A stretch of DNA of 64,000 nucleotides from Sphaerochaeta sp032144095 (GCF_032144095.1 NZ_JAVSNJ010000015.1:1-64000), one strand, 5' to 3'. Counted from the first letter of the stretch, positions 42,657-51,273 are shown. Made by a program: numbers and translations. The notes: a model not told the origin generated them from the sequence alone.

Positions 42657-43581
42657 TCTGTCTCTCCTTGTCGTCTAGAAATTCTATGATGGTGTCGGTC
42701 AGGCTCTGCTGTATGGAGCGGTAGAGCAGCAGGGCATGCCTCTTGTGCTTGAACTTGCCCATGGTGGTTTCAAGCTTCCTGAAATCCCTGCTGCCGTTTT
42801 CCCTCTGGATGATACCCAGGTTCTTGAAGGGAACGGTCCCATCATTGACATCCTGGATGGCAAAGAGGGGGCAGGTGATTGAGCCAAGGTTTTTGCGCAC
42901 CTCCTTCATGGCATGCACGAGGCTCATGCCTGCACGGACAAACAGTCCGCCATATCCTACCCACTCTTCGTTTCCGTCATCGCTGGTGGGATTCCCGTCC
43001 ACAACCTTGGCCCCGATGGAGGGTGTGAAGAGGGCAACTGTGCGCATGATGTAGAAGCGCCTATCGGTGATTACCTTGTCACGGAGGCTGTTGTAGACGA
43101 CCGGGGCTGCTATGGTAACTATCTTGTCCGGCTCCAATGGGGTATTGCAGTATTTCTCCCCAAGCTTGAGGGTTAGGAGCCCACCCATGCTGGTTCCCAG
43201 CACATGGAGGGTAGGGTAGGTGGTTCGTAGCTTCTCATAGTAGGTGCATAGGTAGTTGAACCACTGGGTGAAGGTGGTGTCTGCAAACTCTGCAGGGTCA
43301 GAACCGAAGGTGGGGATGAGGGGGGCATAGACGTCCCAGCCTGCATCAAAGAAGCGCTTTGCGCTGTAGGCATAGAGCGCCGGCGTCGAGGGAAACCCAT
43401 GGATGAGGATGATCGCCTTGCGGTTACCCTCTTTTGTCAGAAGGATGCTTTTGGCCTTTTCGCTGAAGACCTTGGTCTCATCAGGGACAAGGGGGGTGAG
43501 GTTTTTATCCCTATAGCCGATGAGTGTTGCATTCCAAAGGAGGAAAAGGATGACGATGGTGTCAATGATGATAGTCAACAT
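42643..43581 (-). CDS. Alpha/beta hydrolase with N-terminal membrane anchor
   Basis: A 312-residue alpha/beta-hydrolase. Residues 1-20 are hydrophobic and look like an uncleaved anchor. The oxyanion block HGFPSTP follows near 60, and the nucleophile Ser is in GTSMGG near 130; the catalytic His is probably that in KHKRHALLL near the C terminus. The family includes esterases and monoacylglycerol lipases. It opens the kinase/deaminase operon with overlapping genes. The substrate is not inferable from sequence alone. Confidence 0.88.
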   Translation of the reverse strand: MLTIIIDTIVILFLLWNATLIGYRDKNLTPLVPDETKVFSEKAKSILLTKEGNRKAIILIHGFPSTPALYAYSAKRFFDAGWDVYAPLIPTFGSDPAEFADTTFTQWFNYLCTYYEKLRTTYPTLHVLGTSMGGLLTLKLGEKYCNTPLEPDKIVTIAAPVVYNSLRDKVITDRRFYIMRTVALFTPSIGAKVVDGNPTSDDGNEEWVGYGGLFVRAGMSLVHAMKEVRKNLGSITCPLFAIQDVNDGTVPFKNLGIIQRENGSRDFRKLETTMGKFKHKRHALLLYRSIQQSLTDTIIEFLDDKERQNGQT

Positions 43582-43652
43582 ATCCCTACTATATAGGAGG
43601 GAGCTTCAGTTGGAAAGAGGGAATATCGATAGGGAAACCGAAGAGGAGGGAA

Positions 43653-43687
43653 GAAAAGAGCAAGGGCCCGCTTGGAAGCGGACCCTT
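43653..43687 (-). terminator. Terminator of the oad operon
   Basis: On the minus strand a 12-base stem (43687-43676 with 43673-43662, one G-U) is followed by a T-rich stretch (43658-43651). Confidence 0.75.
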
Positions 43688-43717
43688 GGATAGATTGAGA
43701 TTGTCTTGGGCTGAGGT

Positions 43718-44911
43718 CTACAGGGCTGCCATGAAGGGCACAACTGCGAGCAGGACGCCTGCAGCTACCGCACTTCCGATTACTCCAGCCACGTTCGGGC
43801 CCATGGCATGCATGAGCAGGAAGTTCTGGGGATCGGACTCCTGGCCAACCTTGCTGGAGACACGGGCGGCCATCGGGACAGCGGAGACACCGGCACTTCC
43901 GATCAGAGGGTTGACGGGGTGCTTGGGGTCTATCTTGTTCATCAGCTTTGCAATAAGGACACCGGCACCGGTACCGATGGAGAAAGCTACCATTCCAAGA
44001 ACCAGGATACCAAGGGTATTCAGGTTAAGGAAGTGTGCTGCTTCCATCTTCGAACCGACAGAGAGTCCGAGGAAGATCGTTACGATATTCATCAGGGCAT
44101 TCTGCATGGTGTCGGAGAGCCTGTTCACCACTCCACACTCCTTGGCCAGGTTGCCGAACATCAGAGAACCGATGAGCGGTGTGGCGGAAGGAAGCAGGAT
44201 GGCACAGGTGGACAGTACGACAAGTGGGAAGAGGATCTTCTCAAGCTTGCTTACCGGTCTGAGCTGCTGCATCTTGATCATCCGCTCTTCCTTGGTGGTC
44301 AGAAGGCGCATGATGGGGGGCTGGATGATGGGTACCAGGGCCATGTAGCTGTATGCTGCCACGGCGATGGGGCCCAGCAAGTCAGGGGCAAGCCTGCTGG
44401 TGACGTAGATGGCCGTAGGGCCGTCTGCACCTCCGATGATGCCGATGGAGGCAGCATCGAATAGGCTGAAGTTGATCCCAGGGATGAAGCTGAGGGCAAG
44501 TGCACCAAGAAGGGCAACAAAGATGCCAAACTGTGCAGCGGCTCCCAGCAACAGGGTCTTGGGGTTGGCAATGAGCGGGCCGAAGTCCGTCATCGCACCG
44601 ACACCCATGAATATCAGAATCGGGAAGAGGCCCGAAGCGATACCCATGTCAAACAACAGCTTGATGAATCCGATGTCGCCGGTTGCCGGGTCCATCCCAG
44701 CAATATAGCCCATCGGAATGTTTGAAAGGATACAACCAAACCCAATCGGGATCAGCAAGAGGGGCTCGAAGCCCTTCTTGATGGCCAGATAGAGTAGGAC
44801 AAACCCGATGACGATCATAACGAGGTTGCCCACGCCGAATCCATCAGAAAATCCTAGAAATCCGAACAGCCCGGTGGACTGCCAGAGTCGAGTTAACGCG
44901 GAACCAATCAT
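43718..44911 (-). CDS. oadB: Na+-translocating decarboxylase beta subunit
   Basis: A 397-residue membrane protein with about nine helices, the Na+ pump subunit of oxaloacetate, methylmalonyl-CoA or glutaconyl-CoA decarboxylases. The Na+-site region GGADGPTAIYVTSRLAP near 158-174 and the SAGVSAVPMAARVS segment near the C terminus are diagnostic. AAAGGAG precedes the ATG, 13 bases after the alpha gene. It pumps two Na+ per decarboxylation, and the gradient could power the Na+-coupled TRAP and Tct importers of this window. Confidence 0.95.
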   Translation of the reverse strand: MIGSALTRLWQSTGLFGFLGFSDGFGVGNLVMIVIGFVLLYLAIKKGFEPLLLIPIGFGCILSNIPMGYIAGMDPATGDIGFIKLLFDMGIASGLFPILIFMGVGAMTDFGPLIANPKTLLLGAAAQFGIFVALLGALALSFIPGINFSLFDAASIGIIGGADGPTAIYVTSRLAPDLLGPIAVAAYSYMALVPIIQPPIMRLLTTKEERMIKMQQLRPVSKLEKILFPLVVLSTCAILLPSATPLIGSLMFGNLAKECGVVNRLSDTMQNALMNIVTIFLGLSVGSKMEAAHFLNLNTLGILVLGMVAFSIGTGAGVLIAKLMNKIDPKHPVNPLIGSAGVSAVPMAARVSSKVGQESDPQNFLLMHAMGPNVAGVIGSAVAAGVLLAVVPFMAAL

Positions 44912-44924
44912 GTCTGAGTCTCCT

Positions 44925-46751
44925 TTAGGCGATTACGATAAGATCGTCATCGCTCTGCATCTGCTGGCCTTGGCTCACACAGATCTTGGTCACGGTGCCT
45001 TCACGGGGTGCGAAGATCTCATTCTCCATTTTCATTGCTTCCATGATCAGTACACACTGGTTCTTGGCTACCTTCTGGCCAACCTTGACCTCAACACGCA
45101 GGATCAGGCCCGGCATTGGAGCTTTGACGGTTAGTTCTTCACCGGTAGGTGCAGAGGCAGCAACGACAGTAGGCTCAGCTGCAGCCTGGGCAGCTTCGAT
45201 CGCTTTCTGGTTGATGCCGTTTGCAACTTCGAGAGGGTACTCCACGCCGTTGACGGATGCCTTGGTCTTGTTCAGCTTGACGCCATAGGCCTTGCCATTG
45301 ACCGTTACGGTATACTCACCACTCTTCTTTGCAGCTTCTGCCTCATGGTCAACCTTGCGGATGCCATTGGGCTGTGCCTTGCCGGTAAGGTAGAGGATAC
45401 CCTTCTCCTTGCAGGAAGCGGCGATGAAGATATTCTCGTCGGTGATGGGAAGGCTTGCCTTCTCGAGCATCGCCTTTGCAGCCTTGACACCCTTGGTCGG
45501 GTCGGCATCGTTGATGTCGACTACCTTCTTGGTGGTGGGCTCAAGCCCCATCTGCTCTGCGGCGATCTTCACCACCTCGGCATCGGGGGCGATGGGGGTC
45601 TTGCCAAAATAGCCGAGGACCATCTTGCCGTATCCCTCTGCGATCTTCTTCCAAGGCCCGAACATGACGTTGTTGAAAGCTTGCTGGAAGTAGAACTGGG
45701 AGACGGGGGTAACGGAGGTTCCGAAACCACCCTTGGCAACAGTTTCGCCCATGGCCTCAACAATTGCAGGATACTTGTCCATCATGTTGTTGTCACGAAG
45801 CATCTGGGTGTTGGCGGTAAGTGCACCACCGGGGAGGGGGAAGAAGACAATTTCAGGGTTTACGGTCATTGCTTCGGGTGGGATGATGTAGTCCTTCATG
45901 CAGTCCTGGAATACAGCCTCTGCCTCACGGACCTTCTTGATGTCGATTCCGAGGTCGTAGTCGGTCCCGCGAAGGGCATGCCACATGGTGATGATGTCGG
46001 GCTGACAGGTTCCGCCGGAAGCGGGGACCATGGAGAGGTCGACCTGGTTGGCACCGGCCTCAAGGGCACACATGTACTGCTGGATTGAGACACCGGCGGT
46101 ATCATGGCTGTGGAAAACGATGTTCATGTCGGATCCGAGCAGCTTGCGTGCGCGCTTGATGGTCTCATAGACGAAAGCTGGCTTGGAGGTTCCTGATGCG
46201 TCCTTGAAACAGACGGATTCGAACTTGATGCCGGCATTGAGGATCTGCTTGAGCACGCCCTCGTAGAAGTCAGGGTCATGGGCGCCTTCGGTCTTTGGGG
46301 GAAGGCTCATCATGGTGACTGTCACTTCGTGCCTGAGCCCTGCATCGTTGATGGCCTTGCCACTGTCGATGAGGTTGTTCACATCATTGAGAGCATCGAA
46401 GTTACGGATGGTGGAGATTCCATGCTTCTTGAAAAGGTCTGCATGGAGCTTGATGATGTCCCTAGGCTGGGAGTCAAGACCAACGACGTTGACACCTCTG
46501 GAGAGGGTCTGGAGGTCTGCATCTGGGCCCGCTACCTTGCGGAATTCATCCATCATGGCGAATGCGTCTTCGTTGGTGTAGAAGTAGAGCGACTGGAAAC
46601 GGGCTCCGCCGCCAGCTTCAAAATGGTTGATGCCGGCTTCACGGGCAGCTGCTACTGCTGGCATGAAATCCTTAGTGAATACACGGGCACCATATACTGA
46701 CTGGAATCCGTCGCGAAAAGCGGTGCACATGAATTTGACTTGCTTTTTCAT
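44925..46751 (-). CDS. oadA: Biotin-dependent decarboxylase alpha subunit (OadA-like: carboxyltransferase + biotinyl domain)
   Basis: A 608-residue protein with an N-terminal carboxyltransferase TIM barrel, a conserved middle domain, a short linker and a C-terminal biotinyl domain whose Lys574 in EAMKMEN accepts biotin. In the barrel D14, K183 (FKDASG) and H214/H216 (HSHDTAG) match the metal and carbamate site, but the canonical RDAHQS motif reads RDGFQS with Phe16 in place of His, and the GGATFD block is changed to GGARFQS. It is therefore a divergent member; oxaloacetate may not be the substrate. GGAGG precedes the ATG. Confidence 0.9.
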   Translation of the reverse strand: MKKQVKFMCTAFRDGFQSVYGARVFTKDFMPAVAAAREAGINHFEAGGGARFQSLYFYTNEDAFAMMDEFRKVAGPDADLQTLSRGVNVVGLDSQPRDIIKLHADLFKKHGISTIRNFDALNDVNNLIDSGKAINDAGLRHEVTVTMMSLPPKTEGAHDPDFYEGVLKQILNAGIKFESVCFKDASGTSKPAFVYETIKRARKLLGSDMNIVFHSHDTAGVSIQQYMCALEAGANQVDLSMVPASGGTCQPDIITMWHALRGTDYDLGIDIKKVREAEAVFQDCMKDYIIPPEAMTVNPEIVFFPLPGGALTANTQMLRDNNMMDKYPAIVEAMGETVAKGGFGTSVTPVSQFYFQQAFNNVMFGPWKKIAEGYGKMVLGYFGKTPIAPDAEVVKIAAEQMGLEPTTKKVVDINDADPTKGVKAAKAMLEKASLPITDENIFIAASCKEKGILYLTGKAQPNGIRKVDHEAEAAKKSGEYTVTVNGKAYGVKLNKTKASVNGVEYPLEVANGINQKAIEAAQAAAEPTVVAASAPTGEELTVKAPMPGLILRVEVKVGQKVAKNQCVLIMEAMKMENEIFAPREGTVTKICVSQGQQMQSDDDLIVIA

Positions 46752-46774
46752 TTGAGAATGACCTCCGGGGTTTC

Positions 46775-47050
46775 TTATTCTTTAGATTTTACGAATGCGG
46801 CCACGATGGCTGCGGCGACTTCTGCATCGGATGCAGTGCCTACGGCGACTGCTGCTGCTGCAGGGCGTTGTACGACAGCTGGACTTTTCTGAGGAAAGAA
46901 CTTCCTTACAAGTGCACTGAGGCCCTTGGTGAGAAATACCAGCAACGTGAGAAACACGAACACAGTGCCCATTCCAAGAAGCATGAGAATTACTCCGTTC
47001 TCAAGCTGGGCAATAAGTTGTTCTTTCGGTAGTTGCGTTAAAAATACCAT
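46775..47050 (-). CDS. oadG: Na+-translocating decarboxylase gamma subunit (OadG-like)
   Basis: A 91-residue protein with one membrane helix (GVILMLLGMGTVFVFLTLLV, about 17-36) and a charged C-terminal tail, the usual design of the small gamma subunit that anchors alpha to beta. The ATG at 47050 has AGGAG five bases before it; the TTG 12 codons upstream is rejected. The gene order gamma, alpha, beta is common for this pump. A TTGAAA/TATACT promoter lies 62 bases upstream. Confidence 0.88.
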   Translation of the reverse strand: MVFLTQLPKEQLIAQLENGVILMLLGMGTVFVFLTLLVFLTKGLSALVRKFFPQKSPAVVQRPAAAAVAVGTASDAEVAAAIVAAFVKSKE

Positions 47051-47111
47051 ACGAACTCCTAATAGGGTTATAGTGATCATAGCCAATGACTACAAAAATT
47101 CACTGCAGACC

Positions 47112-47141
47112 AGTATATAGGATTTTCTTGTAGTGTTTCAA
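47112..47141 (-). promoter_or_regulatory. Promoter of the oad operon
   Basis: On the minus strand TTGAAA (47141-47136), 18-base spacer, TATACT (47117-47112). Confidence 0.65.
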
Positions 47142-47470
47142 GTAACGGCAGGATACATAGATAGCAAAGCGATCTCCCTTTTGTTGCATACTGTTGCATA
47201 CTGTTTCTTGCTTCTTGTCCCTTCTCCTATGGTTTTCCCTTTTCAGGGAGACAGATGCTTGATGGGAAAGGAATTGAAAACCTGTGTAGGAGAATTTCCT
47301 GAAAAAACCAGGGTTGTGGGAATGATGCCTGCATCTGATCACCGTCGACTACATTTTCGCCTGGCATGCAATAGGAAGGGAAAAGGGGTTTTTGGACAAT
47401 TGTCTTTTGGCCCTTGCTGATAACTGGACTTCTCCCTTGTCTGTTTCTCCTCTTTGTCGTATGTTTTGTA

Positions 47471-47486
47471 CGGATATATATATCCG
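47471..47486. promoter_or_regulatory. Perfect 16-base palindrome overlapping the mrp -10 region
   Basis: CGGATATATATATCCG is a perfect palindrome. With TTGTCG (47454-47459) it places TATATA (47477-47482) at the -10 position, so a dimeric regulator bound here would block the mrp operon. Confidence 0.45.
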
Positions 47487-47505
47487 CTAGGAGAGTTGAA
47501 TCAGT

Positions 47506-48375
47506 ATGTCTGAGGGAATTGATTTTGCACAGCGCATTGCAGAGGACAAAGCAATACGGACCCATATGGATAAGATTGGCAGGAAGATCCTGATCATGAG
47601 CGGAAAGGGCGGGGTGGGAAAGACCACAGTAACCGTCAACCTGGCCAACGCCCTTGTCGACAACGGCTGTACGGTAGGTATCCTCGATACCGACCTGCAT
47701 GGCCCGAATGTGGCGAAGATGCTTGGCTGTGAGAAGGGTATTTTGCAGACCAATGATGATGGAGTCACCTTTTTCCCTGTTGAGGCCAGAAAGGGCCTTA
47801 AGGTAATGAGCCTTGCCTTCGCTATCCCTGAGCGTGATGCCCCTATCGTATGGCGCGGCCCCATGAAGATGGCAGCCATCCGGCAGTTCCTTGCCCAGGC
47901 TGACTGGGGGGAGTTGGACTACCTGCTCATTGACTCCCCTCCAGGAACCGGTGATGAACAGCTTACCGTCTGCCAGAGCATCCCTGAGCTTACCGGTACC
48001 ATCATCGTCACCACCCCCCAGGAGGTGGCCATACTTGATGCACGCCGATCGGTGAACTTCTCCCGCAAGATGGGTGTCGCCATCCTTGGGGTCGTGGAGA
48101 ACATGAGTGGATTGATCTGCCCTCACTGCAAGACGGAACTGCCGCTCTTTGGAGTCGGAGGTGGCAAGAAGATGGCCCTGGACATGGGTGCCCCCTACTT
48201 GGGAAGGATTCCCCTGGAGGTCTCCCTGATGGAGGCTGAGGATGCCGGACAGAGCTATCTCACCCTGCAACCGGACAGCCCCTCCTCGAAGGCCATCAAG
48301 GATATTGCACGCCAGATCAGCGAAGGGACCGCCTGTTCGACCTCACGGCCAAAAAAGAGTGAAGGTTCAAAATAA
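47506..48375 (+). CDS. mrp: Mrp/NBP35-family Fe-S cluster carrier ATPase
   Basis: A 289-residue P-loop ATPase of the Mrp/ApbC family, which carries and delivers Fe-S clusters. The deviant Walker A GKGGVGKT is at 33-40, the switch region DTDLHGPN follows, and the cluster-binding CPHC pair is C205/C208. It lacks the N-terminal DUF59 domain seen in many Mrp proteins. The message carries GGAGAG ten bases before the ATG. It starts a three-gene operon with the NUDIX and SIMPL genes, and cluster delivery would suit the many Fe-S enzymes here. Confidence 0.94.
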   Translation: MSEGIDFAQRIAEDKAIRTHMDKIGRKILIMSGKGGVGKTTVTVNLANALVDNGCTVGILDTDLHGPNVAKMLGCEKGILQTNDDGVTFFPVEARKGLKVMSLAFAIPERDAPIVWRGPMKMAAIRQFLAQADWGELDYLLIDSPPGTGDEQLTVCQSIPELTGTIIVTTPQEVAILDARRSVNFSRKMGVAILGVVENMSGLICPHCKTELPLFGVGGGKKMALDMGAPYLGRIPLEVSLMEAEDAGQSYLTLQPDSPSSKAIKDIARQISEGTACSTSRPKKSEGSK

Positions 48376-48385
48376 GGAGCATGTG

Positions 48386-48994
48386 ATGTTTGATTCATCC
48401 AATGCCGGTGGCGATGCAAGCCATCTGATGTGGCAGTCCGGAAGGCGTGAGAGGGTGTTCAAAGGTCCCATCTTTGATGTCTGCACTGTAGTGCGGACAT
48501 CGACCGATGGCCGGTGTTCTACCTTCATTGAAGTGGAAAGCCCAAACTGGGTGACCGTGCTGCCCTGGTATCGCAGGGAGGATGGCAAGCCCATGTTTGT
48601 GATGGTCGACCAGTTCCGCCATGGCTCATCCACCGTGACCAGGGAGTTCCCTGCCGGGGTGGTCGAGAAGGGTGAGGACCCTCTGGTTGCAGCCCTTCGG
48701 GAGCTGTTGGAGGAGACTGGTCTTGAGGCGAAGAGTGTGAAGTTGCTGGGCAATGTAAGCCCCAACTCAGCCTTCATGACCAACCGGTCCAACTTCTACC
48801 TTGTCGAGGGCGTGCGCCTCGTCTCCTCCCAGAACCTCGATGCGAATGAGCAGTTGGATGTCTTTTCGGTCCCTGTCCAGGAGGTGATCGAGAACATGGG
48901 TAGTGGAATATATGACAATGGCATCATGATGATAGCCTTGGGCTTCTTTTTGAGGGAAGCGCACAAGAGGCCTGAGCTCCTGGCGAACGAGTAA
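48386..48994 (+). CDS. NUDIX hydrolase, ADP-ribose pyrophosphatase-like
   Basis: A 202-residue NUDIX hydrolase. The Nudix box GEDPLVAALRELLEETG (about 97-113) matches GX5EX7REUXEEXGU, where the Glu residues bind Mg2+. The fold before the box with FVMVDQFRHGSSTVTREFPAGVV resembles ADP-ribose pyrophosphatases. The frame is open upstream into mrp, but the ATG at 48386 follows AAGGAG and begins a normal N terminus. It starts 10 bases after mrp. Confidence 0.92.
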   Translation: MFDSSNAGGDASHLMWQSGRRERVFKGPIFDVCTVVRTSTDGRCSTFIEVESPNWVTVLPWYRREDGKPMFVMVDQFRHGSSTVTREFPAGVVEKGEDPLVAALRELLEETGLEAKSVKLLGNVSPNSAFMTNRSNFYLVEGVRLVSSQNLDANEQLDVFSVPVQEVIENMGSGIYDNGIMMIALGFFLREAHKRPELLANE

Positions 48995-49024
48995 GCAACA
49001 TAGGCAAAAAGGTGGTTTGATCTG

Positions 49025-49741
49025 ATGAAAACAAAACGGATAGTGATTCTTTTCCTTTCGGTAGTGGTGGTTGTCCTCCTGTCCTCCTGCATGGCGACAC
49101 AGGGCATTGTGAGGACCATCGAGGTATCCGGCAGTGGTGAAGTGGCCCTTACGGCAGACATCGCAAGTTTCAGCATCCAGGTCAGTGAGCTGGGCAAGAC
49201 GACGAGCGAGGCCCAGGGCTTTGCCAACGAGAAGATGGCCGCGATCCTGACAGTGCTTCGGACCAATGGGGTTGCCGAAAAGGACATTGCCACAACCGCC
49301 CTCAACCTGCGGCCCAGCTACAAGTGGCTCGATAACCAGCAGTATCTGGAAGGCCAGGTAGCCAGCCAGAACCTCTCTGTCACGCTGCGAGACCTCCCCC
49401 GCCTGGGAAAGGTCATCGACCAGCTTGGCGAGATCTCGGGCATCTACCTCAATTCGGTAGTGCTTGACAAGGAAGACAAGAGTGCAGCACTGCTTGAGTC
49501 AAGGCAGCTGGCACTTGCCTCCGCCCTGGCCAAGGCTGAGGCCTATGCAAAGAACAGCAACATGCTGGTGGGCTCTCCCATCACCATCAGCGAATCGTCG
49601 GTGGCCTCCAATCCCTATAGCCCCCGAGCCGTCAAAATGTTGGCTTCTGAAGCCTATGACATGTCTACCGAGATTCCAGCAGGAAGCATGACGGTGAGAA
49701 GTACCATCTCAATGGTAGTTGAGATGACTAGACAAAACTAG
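49025..49741 (+). CDS. SIMPL/DUF541-domain lipoprotein
   Basis: A 238-residue exported protein with a lipoprotein signal (lipobox LLSSC, Cys at about 22) and the SIMPL domain (DUF541) that follows from VRTIEVSGSGEVALTADIA. Homologues form oligomeric ring- or cage-like periplasmic proteins linked to stress or signalling; function is poorly defined. It is the last gene of the mrp operon, 30 bases after the NUDIX gene. No terminator lies directly after it; the next one is at 49988-50025. Confidence 0.9.
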   Translation: MKTKRIVILFLSVVVVVLLSSCMATQGIVRTIEVSGSGEVALTADIASFSIQVSELGKTTSEAQGFANEKMAAILTVLRTNGVAEKDIATTALNLRPSYKWLDNQQYLEGQVASQNLSVTLRDLPRLGKVIDQLGEISGIYLNSVVLDKEDKSAALLESRQLALASALAKAEAYAKNSNMLVGSPITISESSVASNPYSPRAVKMLASEAYDMSTEIPAGSMTVRSTISMVVEMTRQN

Positions 49742-49782
49742 GTTTTTGTAAATAATGGCCCAGATAAACGTGGTTTATAGAT

Positions 49783-49825
49783 GAATTTGAGAATTTTCTA
49801 ATAAAAGAATTTGAGAATTTTCTAA
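49783..49825. repeat. Two identical 19-base direct repeats upstream of the small-RNA promoter
   Basis: GAATTTGAGAATTTTCTAA occurs at 49783-49801 and 49807-49825 (24-base period). Each unit contains the inverted pair AGAA/TTCT. They end 8 bases before the -35 box, where activators bind. Confidence 0.7.
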
Positions 49826-49833
49826 GAAAGGAC

Positions 49834-49862
49834 TTAACAAGACGGACAATTGCTGGTATAGT
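49834..49862 (+). promoter_or_regulatory. Promoter of the candidate small RNA
   Basis: TTAACA (49834-49839), 17-base spacer, TATAGT (49857-49862). An inverted repeat CGGACA (49843-49848)/TGTCCG (49868-49873) spans it and could be an operator. Confidence 0.6.
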
Positions 49863-49868
49863 ACTTGT

Positions 49869-50025
49869 GTCCGAACGTGTGAACTTGTTAGACTTATGTC
49901 ATCAATATGTTCACCACCTGTGTCTGTTCGTTTTTTTCCCCCTCTTCCCAGAGGTAACGGCAGTACACATTGCCCGCATTAATGCGGAACTCCCCCAAGG
50001 GTGCAAGCTTGAGGGAGTTTTTTTT
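49869..50025 (+). ncRNA. Candidate small RNA, about 155 nt
   Basis: The stretch lies between a good promoter and a strong rho-independent terminator and contains no ribosome-binding site with a plausible frame. It folds by eye into several hairpins: CGAAC-GTGTGAAC (49872-49884) with GTTCAC (49909-49914) and GTTCG (49926-49930); CCTC/GAGG (49941-49954); the perfect palindrome CCGCATTAATGCGG (49974-49987); and the terminator stem. I do not recognise it as 6S, SRP, tmRNA or RNase P RNA. The ends are predicted, not observed. A 5' leader running into nothing is the alternative. Confidence 0.5.
49988..50025 (+). terminator. Strong rho-independent terminator
   Basis: AACTCCC (49988-49994) pairs with GGGAGTT (50013-50019), extended by CAAG/CTTG after one mismatch, and eight T follow (50018-50025). 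Confidence 0.9.
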
Positions 50026-50113
50026 GGCTCGGATGATTGGTGCAAAACGGAAGGGCTCCACCTCTTGGATTGGTGTGAGGCATGCAAGCACTTCATTGAA
50101 GGGTTGAATACGG

Positions 50114-51229
50114 TTATTGTCCGACCAGGTTTGAATCCAATGGGGTGATGGTTACGGTGATGGTATCGGAATACGACCCGCCCATTGCCGATACAGCACT
50201 CTGGTAGTCTATCCCTCCGACCTGCAGATCCTTGAGGTTGTTGCTTCCAAAGGAAAGGTTGGGCCAGGTGATGGGGACGCCCCTGTCCACTGGCGCTCCT
50301 CCCAGATAGAGGAAGAAGGGTATGTAGTAGTTCAATTCACTGTGCTTGAGCCTGAAGCTGCTGTTGGTACTGCCATTGCCGTCAGCGAAGGTGAGGGTGA
50401 CCCCTTGCGGGCTGGAGCTGTTGTAACCAGTCAGGGTGAGCCTGGCCGACCCTACCGTGGCCTTTGATGAACCTGAGGCATTGACCAGGTTTATGGAGGC
50501 CTGGGAGGGTGTCTGTTCTATCTTGAGTGAGACATATACGGTTTTGTTGATGGCGCTCTTGTTGAGATACTTTGTGGAGCCCTGGTTATAGTTTGTGGTG
50601 AAGAAGGCCTGGGGTGTTGTCGAGCTCGCCCCGAAAGGGATGGTATACTCTGTTCCCCACCCAGCTTCTTTACGGTACATGATGGTGAAGTTCCCCAGGT
50701 TTGGTCCTGAAGCGCCTTTGAACTGAAAGCCTGCATCGGTAGCCTGGGCAGAGTTGTTGATGTTCCTGACTCCAAGGTAGAAATCGATGGTGATGGGATA
50801 CTGGGGGGCTGTGGTAATGGCATCACTTGCCAGAGGGTCCTCTCCACTGCTCCAGTTGATGAGCTTCACGATGGTAGTGCTGCCATACTTGATTTTGGCG
50901 ACGACCTGGGAGCCGAACACCGTCATATAGTTTATTACTGTGGTGCTTTGAAGATCATACTCCCTGCCACCGCCAAAGTTACCGGACCTTTCGATGCGCA
51001 GGGAGTACAAGGGCTGGACGCTTCCCTTCCCCACTGAGCGGATCGTCAGCGTTCCTACATGAAATGCATCGTTGAAGCCTGCGCTCTGGATCCCAAAATC
51101 TGAACTTTTATGTAGTTCTGTGTCGAAATCTTCTTCATAGGTAGCTTGGGCTGTGGCAGCCCCTAGAGAAAGGATGGCTATGCCCAACAGGGCAAGTAGT
51201 AGAAGGCTAAGTTTCTGTGCAAGCTTCAT
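50114..51229 (-). CDS. Secreted protein of unknown function
   Basis: A 371-residue protein with a clear signal peptide (hydrophobic KLSLLLLALLGIAILSLGA, cleavage near ATAQA at about 29). The mature part is rich in Gly, Ser, Thr and aromatic residues with many predicted strands, like an outer-membrane or surface beta protein, and ends in an unremarkable SNLVGQ. I recognise no family. AGGAG lies six bases before the ATG at 51229; an in-frame ATG 9 codons upstream is rejected. It is a single gene with a possible TATACT promoter box about 15 bases upstream, convergent to the candidate small RNA. Confidence 0.8.
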   Translation of the reverse strand: MKLAQKLSLLLLALLGIAILSLGAATAQATYEEDFDTELHKSSDFGIQSAGFNDAFHVGTLTIRSVGKGSVQPLYSLRIERSGNFGGGREYDLQSTTVINYMTVFGSQVVAKIKYGSTTIVKLINWSSGEDPLASDAITTAPQYPITIDFYLGVRNINNSAQATDAGFQFKGASGPNLGNFTIMYRKEAGWGTEYTIPFGASSTTPQAFFTTNYNQGSTKYLNKSAINKTVYVSLKIEQTPSQASINLVNASGSSKATVGSARLTLTGYNSSSPQGVTLTFADGNGSTNSSFRLKHSELNYYIPFFLYLGGAPVDRGVPITWPNLSFGSNNLKDLQVGGIDYQSAVSAMGGSYSDTITVTITPLDSNLVGQ

Positions 51230-51273
51230 AGTCGCTCCTGAGCCCAGTATACCCAAAGAAACCTCTAGTGAAA

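Larger units (their letters stand above)
47051..47505. other. Divergent region between oadG and mrp
   Basis: This 455-base gap contains the oad promoter at the left and a palindrome with possible mrp promoter at the right. Between them lies no credible gene. A tandem pair of the 10-base unit TGTTGCATAC is present at about 47182-47201. Confidence 0.55.
49742..50113. other. Gap with tandem repeats, promoter and terminator
   Basis: No protein gene is credible in these 372 bases. The left part has two identical 19-base repeats, followed by a promoter, a candidate small RNA and a strong terminator; 50026-50113 shows nothing. Confidence 0.6.

Noticed and set aside
47227..48270. 347-codon minus-strand open frame
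   Set aside because: Antisense to mrp and its leader; no domain, no ribosome site.
49867..50148. 93-codon plus-strand open frame
   Set aside because: It runs through the strong terminator, has no ribosome site and has no family resemblance; the small-RNA reading explains the region better.
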